Assembly (NCBI GenBank): GCA_934670025.1
Contig: CAKUOS010000003.1
Location: 1-64,000 of the forward strand
Source: an uncultured Oscillospiraceae bacterium
GTDB taxonomy: Bacteria; Bacillota; Clostridia; Oscillospirales; Oscillospiraceae
Reading direction: 5' to 3'
Length of the DNA stretch: 64,000 nucleotides
Made by a program: the position numbers and the translations under genes. Positions 44,163 to 52,368 of the stretch are shown here, in pieces. Position 1 is the stretch's first letter. Each line of letters opens with the position of its first letter. Below the pieces are notes generated by a model that was not told the origin of the DNA, did no database searches, and was given only the letters and a program-made list of their open reading frames with translations.

Positions 44163-44900
44163 TCAAATATTGCCTGAATCTTCGGTATGACGGCGGAACA
44201 GGAGCTTTTCCACACGTTTATAGAGAAAAAATGTAAGGAAAGACACGAGTAAGCCCTTCAGAAGATTGAACGGCACGACCGCAAACAGCACCAGCGTCGG
44301 AAGACTCGTGATCGCGCCGTTGACGGCGGTGCCCATCGAGATGATGGCGTCCAGCGGCATCCCGTACATCACGGCGAAGCGCGGGATGAGGAACCAGGCG
44401 TTGAAGAAGCTGCCGAACACCGTCATGACGAGCGTGCCGAGCACCAGCGACCACACCGCGCCTTTTTTGCTGCGCAGCTTCTGATACAGCAGCGCCGCCG
44501 GCAGCACGAACGAGCTGCCGACGAGGAAATTCGCCAGATCCCCGACGAACGCCGTCGACGTGCCCTTTAAAAGCAGCTTGAGCAGGACCTTCAGAAACTC
44601 GCACACCACGCCCGAGACCGGCCCGAGGTAAAACGCGCAGATGAGCACCGGCAGCTCGCTGAAATCGAGCTTGTAAAACGGCGGCGCGAAGAACAGCGGG
44701 ATCTCCAGCGTCATCAGAACGCCCGAAACGGCCGCCATCATGGCGATGGTCGTGACCGTGTGCGCCGCGGTGAGCGAACGCCGCCGCTTCATGACCAGCT
44801 TTTCGCCGCCCCAGGCCAGCAGCACGACTGCCGCTGTCACCACGAGGCACAAAATCACGAATTGCAGGTTTTCCGACAGGGCGCTGAGAAACGATTTCAT
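44163..44900 (-). CDS. ribU: ECF transporter S component, riboflavin (RibU-like)
   Basis: A 245-aa membrane substrate-binding subunit of an energy-coupling factor transporter. About six membrane segments follow an N-terminal extension. AAVSGVLMTLEIPLFFAPPFYKLDFSELPVLICAF matches RibU proteins, seen as LMTLEIPLF and YKLDFSELPVLI. It needs the shared ECF ATPases and T component encoded elsewhere. An FMN riboswitch with its own terminator lies in the leader, which fixes riboflavin as the likely substrate. AAGGA lies 9 bases before ATG 44900. Confidence 0.93.
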   Translation of the reverse strand: MKSFLSALSENLQFVILCLVVTAAVVLLAWGGEKLVMKRRRSLTAAHTVTTIAMMAAVSGVLMTLEIPLFFAPPFYKLDFSELPVLICAFYLGPVSGVVCEFLKVLLKLLLKGTSTAFVGDLANFLVGSSFVLPAALLYQKLRSKKGAVWSLVLGTLVMTVFGSFFNAWFLIPRFAVMYGMPLDAIISMGTAVNGAITSLPTLVLFAVVPFNLLKGLLVSFLTFFLYKRVEKLLFRRHTEDSGNI

Positions 44901-44916
44901 AGAGCATCATCCTTTT

Positions 44917-44953
44917 GAAAAAAATAGAAGCATCTGAAGACGCCTTCAGATGC
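44917..44953 (-). terminator. FMN riboswitch terminator
   Basis: GCATCTGAAG-GCGT-CTTCAGATGC on the minus strand, followed by a U-rich tract, 17 bases before the ribU start. Confidence 0.9.
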
Positions 44954-44996
44954 CATACACCGCGCCGCCCGGGAAAACACCCGCTGCGCCGCCAAG

Positions 44997-45100
44997 ATCT
45001 TCTTTCATCCAGACTATACTGTCGGTACCGGAATCACACCGGTTCAGCTTGCGCTCGCGGACTATACCGCCGGTCGGGGATCGCACCCTGCCCTGAAGAC
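44997..45100 (-). ncRNA. FMN riboswitch aptamer (RFN element)
   Basis: On the minus strand the six conserved blocks appear in order: GGGCAGGGTG, ATCCCCGACCGGCGGTATAG (with the invariant CGACCGGCGGT), GAGC, GTGATTCCGGTACCGACAG, AGTCTGGATGAAAGAAG, closed by GTCTTC pairing with GAAGAT. FMN binding should favour the downstream terminator and shut off ribU. Confidence 0.97.
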
Positions 45101-45113
45101 GTGTTCAATTGTT

Positions 45114-45386
45114 AGCGTCAGCTGACAAGGGCAGACACGGCTTTTCACGGGGCAAAACAACGTCTGGCGTCGTTATCCTCGTTGGCGGGCGACAGCCCGC
45201 CTGCCTCGTCTGTCTGCCCAGCCGCCGTTTATCCACCGTGAAAAACTCCGTGGACTTGCCGGCCGGTCTGGGGCGACATATGCAAGGCAGAGGACGCAGA
45301 CTTACTGGCGTAAGTCAAGGACGATAACGCAGCAGATGGCGTTCCAGTCCGGCCCGCAAGCGTGTGTGCCCTTGTCAACTGACGCT
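45114..45386 (-). ncRNA. 273-nt structured leader element of unknown nature preceding the FMN aptamer
   Basis: The ends (45114-45139 and 45361-45386) pair over 26 positions with 24 Watson-Crick pairs, one G-U and one mismatch. Inside, 45344-45360 pairs with 45255-45271 and 45142-45150 with 45236-45244, giving a three-way junction; hairpins at 45299-45316 and 45184-45201 cap two arms. The ribU promoter predicts transcription starting at about 45386, exactly at the element's edge. It may be a MITE inserted in the leader or a genuine RNA domain. It has no open reading frame with a ribosome binding site. Confidence 0.6.
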
Positions 45387-45392
45387 GTCGTC

Positions 45393-45421
45393 ATAGTAGC
45401 ACGGCCGCGCGCGCTTGTAAA
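45393..45421 (-). promoter_or_regulatory. Promoter of the ribU leader
   Basis: Minus-strand TTTACA (45421-45416), 17 bases, TGCTACTAT with TACTAT at 45398-45393. Its -35 box overlaps that of the divergent promoter. Confidence 0.75.
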
Positions 45422-45443
45422 GCATAATTTTTTCTGCTATACT
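45415..45443 (+). promoter_or_regulatory. Promoter of the DUF1273 gene
   Basis: TTGTAA (45415-45420), 17 bases, TGCTATACT with TATACT at 45438-45443. It faces away from the ribU promoter with coincident -35 boxes. Confidence 0.75.
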
Positions 45444-45466
45444 GAACCAGAATGGAAAGGGGACGG

Positions 45467-45964
45467 ATGCATATGACCTGCGCGTTCACCGGCCACCGGC
45501 CGGAGCACCTGCCGTGGGGCGCGGACGAGACGGACGCGCGCTGCGCTGCGCTCAAGACGATGCTGCGCCGCGCGGTGCTGCGGGCGTATGCACGCGGCTG
45601 CCGCACGTTTCTGTGCGGCATGGCGCGCGGCTGCGACTGGTATTTTGCTTCGGCCGTGCTTGCGCTGACGGATGCGGGACAGATGCCCGGCGCGCAGCTC
45701 GTGGCGATGGTGCCGTGCCCCTCGCAGCCCGACGCATGGCCAGAGCCCGACCGCGCGCGCTATCGTGCGCTGCTTGGCCGCTGCACATGCGTGGAGGTGC
45801 TGGAGGACAGCTATACCGAGGGCTGTATGCTCCGCCGCAACCGGGCGATGGTCCTGCGCGCGGATCTGCTCATCACGGTCTTTGACGGCACGCCCGGCGG
45901 CACCGCCGCGACGGTCCGGTTTGCAAAGCGGCACGGCGTGGAGCTTCTGCCGCTGTGGATGTAA
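45467..45964 (+). CDS. DUF1273 / YpsA-like SLOG family protein
   Basis: A 165-aa cytoplasmic protein of the DUF1273 (YpsA) family, a Rossmann-like SLOG fold proposed to bind nucleotides. It starts MTCAFTGHRPEHLPWG and contains LCGMARGCDWYFA and a C-terminal GTPGGTAATVRFAKRHG. AAAGGGG is 4 bases before ATG 45467; ATG 45473 is the alternative. In Bacillus YpsA affects cell division; here it stands alone. The molecular role is unknown. Confidence 0.85.
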   Translation: MHMTCAFTGHRPEHLPWGADETDARCAALKTMLRRAVLRAYARGCRTFLCGMARGCDWYFASAVLALTDAGQMPGAQLVAMVPCPSQPDAWPEPDRARYRALLGRCTCVEVLEDSYTEGCMLRRNRAMVLRADLLITVFDGTPGGTAATVRFAKRHGVELLPLWM

Positions 45965-45984
45965 GGGATCTGCGATTCTGCCAA

Positions 45985-46600
45985 CCCGACCTCTCCGCCT
46001 CGCTGCGCTCGGCACCATCCCTACCCCCTTTGTCCCTGCGGGACATTTCCCCCTGACAGGGGGAATCGGCCCCTTCGCAAGGGGAGGCTTTAGACTGCGC
46101 GAAACCCTCCGGGAAGGTGTAGGGGCCGATGCGCGTCAGAAACGGCTTTGCCGAAACGAGCCGCCGCAAGCGCCGTCTCTTATTCTCTAAAGCCGTTTCT
46201 TCCTTTCCAAAATGCAGGCCAAGCCTGCATTTTGGTTCTCTGCGCCCGCAGGCGCACGTTGCAGATTTCAGAGCGCCGACACCGCCGTCACAAACAATGG
46301 CGTGCTCTTTCGGCAGTCAAAGATTGATAGGCAAATGAGACGGCGTAGGGGTGTATCTGTCTTTAGAGTAGATATGTGACGGCGGTTTCTGAGTAACCAG
46401 CGTCCTTTTCTTCCATATCTTTTCCCACGCACGGGAAAAGATATGGCCGTCGGAGACACGGGCCGATGTGGGCATCGGCCCCTACAAGGCGTTCCGTCAA
46501 GGCCGCAAAAACCCAAAATGCAGACTTGGTCTGCATTTTGGAAAGGAAGAACCGGGCTTAGAGGATAAGAGACGACGCTTTGCGTCGGCTCGTTCCGTCA
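45985..46600. repeat. Longest repeat block of the window
   Basis: In order: an AAGGGGAG module of the long form with TTTGTCCCTGCGGGACA, a GTAGGGGCCGATG unit, the GACGGAACGAG-like element in both orientations (46142-46207 and 46548-46605), inverted repeats AAAATGCAGGC...GCCTGCATTTT (46206-46234) and AAAATGCAGAC...TCTGCATTTT (46514-46539), and a GGCCGATGTGGGCATCGGCC unit. No gene is recognised. Confidence 0.85.
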
Positions 46601-47065
46601 AGGCCGGTTCTGACGCAGGCCGTGCATCACGCCGTCCTTTGCGCTCGAAGACACGTCCGCGCCGACGATCGCGCCGTCCCTGACCAGCAGCGTCGCATAA
46701 TATGTTCCCTCGGCGTCCGGGTAATTCGTGATGCGGTACACGTAGCGCGAGAGCGTCTGCCCGCTGTACTGCATGAGATCGTAGCCCTGGGACTTTTGCA
46801 GATCATTGTAGCGCAGGAAAACCTCGCCCGGCTCCTCCGGGACGCGCACCTGCTGCGTCTGGACGGGCGTTTCATCGACTTCCCAGCCGAACCCGGCCAG
46901 AAACTCCACGCGCGCCTCGTTCGTATCGCCCTGCGCCTGCGTCTGCGGTGCGTCTGCGCCGCCGTTTGCGCCGCGCATACATAAAAACAGGACGATGGCC
47001 GCCAACAGCAGCACGCCGATCAGCAGGAGCCTCTTTTTTGAAACTTTTGCAGTCATGACGATCAT
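46598..47065 (-). CDS. DUF4830-like membrane-anchored protein
   Basis: A 155-aa protein with one N-terminal membrane anchor (residues 11-30, RLLLIGVLLLAAIVLFLCM) and a short linker. The extracytoplasmic domain (FLAGFGWEVDETPVQTQQVRVP, then FLRYNDLQKSQGYDLMQYSG and TNYPD) resembles DUF4830 of Clostridia, whose function is unknown. GGAGG lies 8 bases before ATG 47065. The last residues and the stop fall in the dispersed repeat at 46548-46605, the same repeat that ends the cysteine desulfurase gene, but in another frame. Confidence 0.75.
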   Translation of the reverse strand: MIVMTAKVSKKRLLLIGVLLLAAIVLFLCMRGANGGADAPQTQAQGDTNEARVEFLAGFGWEVDETPVQTQQVRVPEEPGEVFLRYNDLQKSQGYDLMQYSGQTLSRYVYRITNYPDAEGTYYATLLVRDGAIVGADVSSSAKDGVMHGLRQNRP

Positions 47066-47142
47066 ATCCGATGCCTCCGTTTTTCAGTTTGGACAGTACA
47101 GCCTATGCCCGTCCCCATTTTTTATGACAGGAGCGTGAATCC

Positions 47143-47850
47143 ATGCAGAGACTTGACAGGATCCTCAGCGAAGCCGGCGTCGCCGCGCGAAAAGAGCTGC
47201 GCGCGATGATCCGCGCCGGCCGCGTGACGGTCGACGATGCCGTCGTGACCGACGAGAGCCGCAAATTCGACGAGACGGCGGTGAAGATCACCGTCGACGG
47301 CGCAGGCGTGCGGCTGCGCGCGCCGGTCCTCATCATGCTCCACAAGCCAGCGGGCTATCTCACCGCCGCCGATGATCCGAAGGCGCCGACCGTGATGGAT
47401 CTCATCCCGGCAGAATACCGAAAGCTCGGCGTGATGCCCGTCGGCCGCCTCGATAAAGCCACCGAGGGCCTGCTCCTTCTGACAAACGACGGGAATCTAG
47501 CGCACCGCATCCTCTCGCCGCGCCACGGCGTCTGGAAGCGCTACTACGCCGAGCACGAGGGCACGGCAGGGGAAGAAGACGTGCGCGCGTTTGCCCGCGG
47601 CCTCGTCCTTGCAGACGGGCTGCACTGCCTGCCGGCGCGGCTCACGCCGCTCGGGCCTGAACGTTCGGAGGTGTGCGTGCAGGAAGGAAAATACCATCAG
47701 GTGCGCAGGATGCTGGCCGCGTGCGGCTGCCCGGTGACGTATCTGCGGCGCGAAGCCGAGGGCGCGTTGACCCTCGGCAATCTGCCTCGCGGGGCCGTGA
47801 AGGAACTGGATATTGTGGACGCGGAGCGGGCTTTGCAGAGCATCTTGTGA
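47143..47850 (+). CDS. rsuA: rRNA pseudouridine synthase, RsuA family
   Basis: A 235-aa pseudouridine synthase with an N-terminal S4 RNA-binding domain (MQRLDRILSEAGVAARKELRAMIRAGRVTV, in part) and a catalytic domain with the aspartate in GRLDKATEGLLLLTNDG. The C-terminal VQEGKYHQVRRML is typical. RsuA modifies U516 of 16S rRNA; RluB/E/F paralogues modify 23S, and I cannot separate them with certainty. AGGAG lies 9 bases upstream. Confidence 0.9.
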   Translation: MQRLDRILSEAGVAARKELRAMIRAGRVTVDDAVVTDESRKFDETAVKITVDGAGVRLRAPVLIMLHKPAGYLTAADDPKAPTVMDLIPAEYRKLGVMPVGRLDKATEGLLLLTNDGNLAHRILSPRHGVWKRYYAEHEGTAGEEDVRAFARGLVLADGLHCLPARLTPLGPERSEVCVQEGKYHQVRRMLAACGCPVTYLRREAEGALTLGNLPRGAVKELDIVDAERALQSIL

Positions 47851-47976
47851 TTTTGACGGAAGAAAAACCTTGCAGATTTCATGCGTCCAGCCGCCAATAT
47901 TTGGGGCATATGACGAAAAACTATGAAAATGCAACAAAAAAATAGGGGCGTTTTCAAATAAAACGTCAAATAGACC

Positions 47977-48005
47977 TTGCGTTCCTGCTGAAAACGTAGT
48001 ATTAT
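47977..48005 (+). promoter_or_regulatory. Promoter of the PucR-like regulator/ftsEX operon
   Basis: TTGCGT (47977-47982), 17 bases, TATTAT (48000-48005), about 110 bases upstream of the first start codon. An AT-rich stretch precedes it. Confidence 0.65.
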
Positions 48006-48116
48006 GTCAATGGTTGTTTGTGTAAAAAGTAAGGGACGCCCGCGCATACCGGCATATGGCGTTTGCAGAGGCTGCAAACTGCGGAGCGCGGCGCCTAAAA
48101 TCAGGGAGGGCGTACT

Positions 48117-49211
48117 ATGTCCAGTCGCGTATTTCAGAGTGTGATCGTCCAGATGAAGGAAGCTACCGACCGTGTGATCGGCGTGATCGACGCCGACAGC
48201 AACGTAATCTCCTGTAGCGACACCTCGCTCATCGGCGAAAAATGGCCGGAGGCCGTGATCCGGCTCAACAGTGCTCCGGATTCCATCGTCGTCGTCGACA
48301 AAAAGACCTTCAAACCGCTCGTTTCGTGGAGCGCCTATTTTGATTACGCCGTGTTCGCCGAGGGCGACGACGAGACCGCGCGCAGCCTGTGCGTCATGGC
48401 CTATGTCGCGCTCAACGGCGCGAAGACGTATTACGAGGAAAAGCACGACAAGGGCACCTTCGTCAAGAATATCATCACCGACAATATCCTGCCGGGCGAT
48501 ATCTATATCCGCGCGAAGGAGCTGCACTTCGTCACCGACGCACCGCGCGCCGTGTTCCTCATCCGTCAGGTCGGCCGGGCCGACGTCGCCTCCGTCGACG
48601 TGCTGGCGGGGATGTTCCCCGACAAGCAGCAGGATTTCGTCCTGTCCATCAACGAGACGGACATCGCCGTCGTCAAGCAGCTGGCCCCCGGCACGGAAAA
48701 GGCCGATCTTCTGCAAACGGCCCAGACCATCGAGCAGACGCTCCGCTCCGAGCTGTTCGTAAAGACTGTCATCGGCATCTCCACCGTCGCAGGACACCTG
48801 CGCGAGCTGGCCGACGCCTATAAAGAGGCGCAGGTCGCCATCGAGGTCGGCAAGGTCTTTGAGACGGAGAAGACCATCATCAACTATGAAAATCTCGGCA
48901 TCGGCCGCCTGATCTATCAGCTGCCGACCACGCTGTGCGAGATCTTCCTGTCCGAGGTCTTCAAGAAGAACTCCATCGACACGCTCGATCAGGAGACGCT
49001 GTTCACCATCAACAAGTTCTTTGAGAACAACCTCAACGTCTCCGAGACCTCCCGCAAGCTGTTCGTCCACCGCAACACGCTCGTCTACCGGCTCGAGAAG
49101 ATCAAAAAGCTCACCGGCCTCGACCTGCGCGAATTTGACGACGCGATCATCTTCAAGGTCGCGCTGATGGTCAAGAAATACCTTGTTTCGCGCGAGAACC
49201 GCATCATCTGA
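48117..49211 (+). CDS. PucR/CdaR-type transcriptional regulator
   Basis: A 364-aa regulator. The C-terminal 60 residues form the PucR/CdaR helix-turn-helix: KFFENNLNVSETSRKLFVHRNTLVYRLEKIKKLTGLDLR, recognisable from LFVHRNTLVYRLEKI. A central GGDEF-like/CdaR domain precedes it (ISTVAGHLRELADAYKEAQVA). The N-terminal third has no family I recognise. It sits 33 bases upstream of ftsE under one promoter, an arrangement seen in other Clostridia. The ligand is unknown; control of division or wall hydrolysis is inferred from context. GGGAGGG lies 7 bases upstream. Confidence 0.85.
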   Translation: MSSRVFQSVIVQMKEATDRVIGVIDADSNVISCSDTSLIGEKWPEAVIRLNSAPDSIVVVDKKTFKPLVSWSAYFDYAVFAEGDDETARSLCVMAYVALNGAKTYYEEKHDKGTFVKNIITDNILPGDIYIRAKELHFVTDAPRAVFLIRQVGRADVASVDVLAGMFPDKQQDFVLSINETDIAVVKQLAPGTEKADLLQTAQTIEQTLRSELFVKTVIGISTVAGHLRELADAYKEAQVAIEVGKVFETEKTIINYENLGIGRLIYQLPTTLCEIFLSEVFKKNSIDTLDQETLFTINKFFENNLNVSETSRKLFVHRNTLVYRLEKIKKLTGLDLREFDDAIIFKVALMVKKYLVSRENRII

Positions 49212-49244
49212 TGCGCGCGCAAGTCTTGAAAATCGGAGTTTAAC

Positions 49245-49934
49245 ATGATCGAATTACAGGATGTGCACAAAACGTACGATACCGGCACCAAGGCGCTCAA
49301 CGGCATCTCGATGAAGATCGACGACGGTGAATTCGTCTTCCTGGTCGGCCCGTCGGGCTCCGGAAAGTCCACCATCATCAAGATCCTCACGGCCGAGCTG
49401 CGCCCGACGTCGGGCAGCGCCGTGGTCAACGGCTTCGCCGTCGACAAGATCCGCGCCCGCGCCGTGCCGTATCTGCGCAGGACGCTCGGCGTCATCTTTC
49501 AGGATTTCCGCCTGATCGAGGATAAGAGCGTCTATGAAAACGTCGCGTTCGCCATGCGCGTCATCGGCGCGGCGGAAAAGGAAATTCAAAAGCGCGTGCC
49601 GTATGTGCTCGAGCTCGTCGGGCTGGAGACCAAGGGCCGCAGGCTCCCGAACGAGCTGTCCGGCGGCGAGCAGCAGCGTGTGGCCATCGCCCGCGCGCTT
49701 GTCAACAATCCCAGCGTCATCATCGCCGACGAGCCCACCGGCAACCTCGACCCGGCGCGTTCGCTCGAAATCATGATGCTGCTGGAGCAGATCAACGCCC
49801 TCGGCACGACCGTCATGGTCGTCACGCACGAGCGCGAGCTCGTCAACCGCTTCACCAAGCGCGTTGTCGCCATCAGCGAGGGCAAAATCATCAGCGACGG
49901 AATGGACGGGTACTATCTCAATGAAGAAGAATAA
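49245..49934 (+). CDS. ftsE: Cell division ATP-binding protein FtsE
   Basis: A 229-aa ABC ATPase partner of FtsX. Walker A GPSGSGKST, signature LSGGEQQR, Walker B VIIADEPTGNLD. FtsEX transmits ATP-driven motion to extracellular peptidoglycan hydrolases. GGAG lies 7 bases upstream. It overlaps ftsX by 14 bases. Confidence 0.97.
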   Translation: MIELQDVHKTYDTGTKALNGISMKIDDGEFVFLVGPSGSGKSTIIKILTAELRPTSGSAVVNGFAVDKIRARAVPYLRRTLGVIFQDFRLIEDKSVYENVAFAMRVIGAAEKEIQKRVPYVLELVGLETKGRRLPNELSGGEQQRVAIARALVNNPSVIIADEPTGNLDPARSLEIMMLLEQINALGTTVMVVTHERELVNRFTKRVVAISEGKIISDGMDGYYLNEEE

Positions 49935-50808
49935 CATCGGCTACTTACTGCGCGAGGGCTTCCGCGGGGTGTTCCTGCACGGGTTCATGTCCTTCGCGGC
50001 CATCTGCGTCACGGTGGCGTGCCTCATCATCATGGGCTCGTTCTGCCTCATCCTCTACAATACCAGCACCATGGTCAAGGAGCTCGAACAGGAGAACGAG
50101 ATGCTCGTCTACATCGACGAGAGCTATTCCGAGGCCCGGGCCAAGTCCGTCGGTTCGCAGATCAACCTCATCACCAACGTCCGCTCGGCAGTGTTCGTCT
50201 CGCGCGAACAGGCGCTCGAGGATTTCATCAACAGCCAGAACGACGCTTCCGCGTTTGCCGGCCTCGATCCCGATACGCTGCGCGACCGCTACGTCGTGAC
50301 GGTGGAAGACAATTCCCTTTTGAAGCAGACCTATGACAAGCTCACGCAGATCGAGGGCGTGGCGGAGGTTTCGGCGCATTTTGAGATCGCCGAGGGCTTC
50401 CAGACCGTGCAGAACGTATTGAACATCGCCTCGCTCGTCATCGTGACGGTGCTGTTCGTGGTGTCTTTGTTCATCATCTCCAATACGGTCAAGCTCGCCA
50501 TGTACTCCCGCAGTGAGGAGATTGCCATCATGAAGATGGTCGGCGCGACGAACGCCTTCATTCGACTGCCTTTTGTCGTCGAAGGCTTTATCATCGGTAT
50601 TATCGCGGCCACCGCGGCGTTCTTCCTCGAATGGGGCCTGTATGACTTCGTCCTGTCGAAGATCGCGCAGCTCGATACGCTCCAGCTGTTCGTGACCACG
50701 CCCTTTACCGACGTGATCGAGATCGTCGCCGCGGCCTACGCCGTCACGGGCTTCCTGGTCGGCGTGTTCGGCAGCTTACTTTCCATCCGCAAGTTCCTGA
50801 AGGTGTAA
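49921..50808 (+). CDS. ftsX: Cell division protein FtsX
   Basis: A 295-aa permease-like protein with four membrane segments (one near residue 25, three after residue 165) and a large extracellular loop between the first two. It begins MKKNNIGYLLREGFRGVFLHGFMSF. The loop normally contacts a coiled-coil hydrolase activator, which the next gene encodes. ATG 49921 lies within the end of ftsE, consistent with coupling. Confidence 0.95.
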   Translation: MKKNNIGYLLREGFRGVFLHGFMSFAAICVTVACLIIMGSFCLILYNTSTMVKELEQENEMLVYIDESYSEARAKSVGSQINLITNVRSAVFVSREQALEDFINSQNDASAFAGLDPDTLRDRYVVTVEDNSLLKQTYDKLTQIEGVAEVSAHFEIAEGFQTVQNVLNIASLVIVTVLFVVSLFIISNTVKLAMYSRSEEIAIMKMVGATNAFIRLPFVVEGFIIGIIAATAAFFLEWGLYDFVLSKIAQLDTLQLFVTTPFTDVIEIVAAAYAVTGFLVGVFGSLLSIRKFLKV

Positions 50809-50830
50809 CCACCGGGAGGTATTCCATCAC

Positions 50831-52102
50831 ATGAAACAGAAAAAGAGCGGCTCCGGCCGCCGTGTCGTCTGCCTCGTGCTGGCGGCCGTGATGCTGCTGG
50901 GGCTCGTGTCGAGCGCGCTCATCATCATGGTCAACGCCGCGTCGAGCGCCGACATCAAAAAAGAACTCAACGGTCTGCGCAATGAACAGGCGGAGCTGAA
51001 AAAGCAGCGCGACGCATTGCAGGCGCAGATCAACGAAAACAAATCCAAAACGCAGACGCTCGTCGAGAAAAAATCCGACATCGACCAGCAGATCAGCATG
51101 ACCCAGGCGTCCATCGACAACCTGAGCGAGCAGATCCAGCAGTACAGCCTGCTCATCGCCAACAAGCAGTCCGAGCTCGAAGCCTCACAGGCCGAAGAGC
51201 AGCGCCTGAGCGAGCAGTATAAGACCCGCATCCGCTCCATGGAGGAGACGGGCAGCATTTCGTACTGGGCGATCCTCTTCGGCGCGAACAGCTTTTCCGA
51301 TCTGCTCGACAAGATCGACGTCATTCAGGAGATCGCCAAGGCTGACCAGCTGATGCTGGAAAAGATGAAGGCCGTTTCCGAACAGATTGCATCCGAGCGC
51401 ACGGAGCTTGAGGCCCAGCTGGCCGAGCTCGACGCGACGAAGCAGGAGCTTGGCACGCAGGAGCAGGAGCTGGAGGCGCAGCGCGCCGAGGCGGACGAGC
51501 TTCTGACCGAGATGCTCAAGGCGTATGAGGAAATGAACGCCGATTACGAGCAGAATATAGCCGACGAGGCCGCGCTCTCCAGCGAGATCGCCAAGTCCGA
51601 GGCCGCATACTACGAAGCCCTCTCCAAGGAAGAGGCTGCGCGCATCGCCGAGCAGAACCGCCAGAACAATAACAAGGGTTCGAGCAGCAATTCCTCCGGT
51701 GCGACGAATACGGGCGGCTGGCTGTATCCGCTGCCGTATCAGTGCCAGGTGACGGACTCCTACGGCTACCGCACGCACCCGCTGACCAAGAAATACAGCT
51801 GGCACAACGGCGTCGACTTCGGCGCTGCCGCCGGTACGGCGATCCTCGCCACGAAGTCCGGTACGGTCACGACCGCGTCGTATGCAGATGCCTGGGGCTA
51901 TTACGTCGTCATCAACCACGGCGACGGCTATTCCAGCCTCTATGCGCACCAGCCGTCGCTGTCCGTGTCCGTCGGCCAGTACGTGACGCAGGGCCAGACC
52001 ATCGGCTACGTCGGCTCGACCGGCTGGTCGACCGGTCCGCACCTGCACTTTACCATCTATTATAACGGCGCCGACGTGAACCCCTTCAATTACATCGGCT
52101 GA
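50831..52102 (+). CDS. Coiled-coil M23 peptidoglycan hydrolase/activator, FtsEX partner
   Basis: A 423-aa exported protein. A signal segment (RRVVCLVLAAVMLLGLVSSAL) is followed by a long coiled coil (about 35-270, rich in EQAELKKQRDALQAQ-type heptads), a Ser/Asn/Gly linker (NNNKGSSSNSSG), and a LytM/M23 domain with HNGVDFG (near 325) and GPHLHF supplying zinc ligands, so the peptidase looks active. In other bacteria FtsEX controls coiled-coil hydrolases (PcsB, CwlO, or the inactive activator EnvC). Position directly after ftsX makes this the likely client. GGGAGG lies 11 bases upstream. Confidence 0.92.
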   Translation: MKQKKSGSGRRVVCLVLAAVMLLGLVSSALIIMVNAASSADIKKELNGLRNEQAELKKQRDALQAQINENKSKTQTLVEKKSDIDQQISMTQASIDNLSEQIQQYSLLIANKQSELEASQAEEQRLSEQYKTRIRSMEETGSISYWAILFGANSFSDLLDKIDVIQEIAKADQLMLEKMKAVSEQIASERTELEAQLAELDATKQELGTQEQELEAQRAEADELLTEMLKAYEEMNADYEQNIADEAALSSEIAKSEAAYYEALSKEEAARIAEQNRQNNNKGSSSNSSGATNTGGWLYPLPYQCQVTDSYGYRTHPLTKKYSWHNGVDFGAAAGTAILATKSGTVTTASYADAWGYYVVINHGDGYSSLYAHQPSLSVSVGQYVTQGQTIGYVGSTGWSTGPHLHFTIYYNGADVNPFNYIG

Positions 52103-52115
52103 GCAGTAACGTCCC

Positions 52116-52156
52116 TTTCCCACAGCCTTTTCGGCTGTGGGAAAGATTTTATTTTC
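52116..52156 (+). terminator. Terminator after the M23 gene
   Basis: TTCCCACAGCC-TTTT-GGCTGTGGGAA followed by a T-rich tract. Confidence 0.88.
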
Positions 52157-52191
52157 TAAAATCTGCGCACCAGCCTGCGAATTTGCTCCGC

Positions 52192-52290
52192 ACCTGTAGG
52201 GGCGGACGACGCTGCCCGCCCGACCTCTCCGACTCGCTGCGCTCGCCACCTCCCCTTCGCAAGGGGAGGCTTGGGACTGCGCAAATTTGA
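52192..52290. repeat. Intergenic repeat, AAGGGGAG family
   Basis: One GTAGGGGC unit and one AAGGGGAG module between the M23 gene and ctpA. Confidence 0.75.
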
Positions 52291-52368
52291 ACGTCCAACG
52301 CAAAAACCCAACCACCGCGCCGCAGTTCCATTCCATTGAAAAAACGCCCCGAAAGGCAGGTAGTTCCC

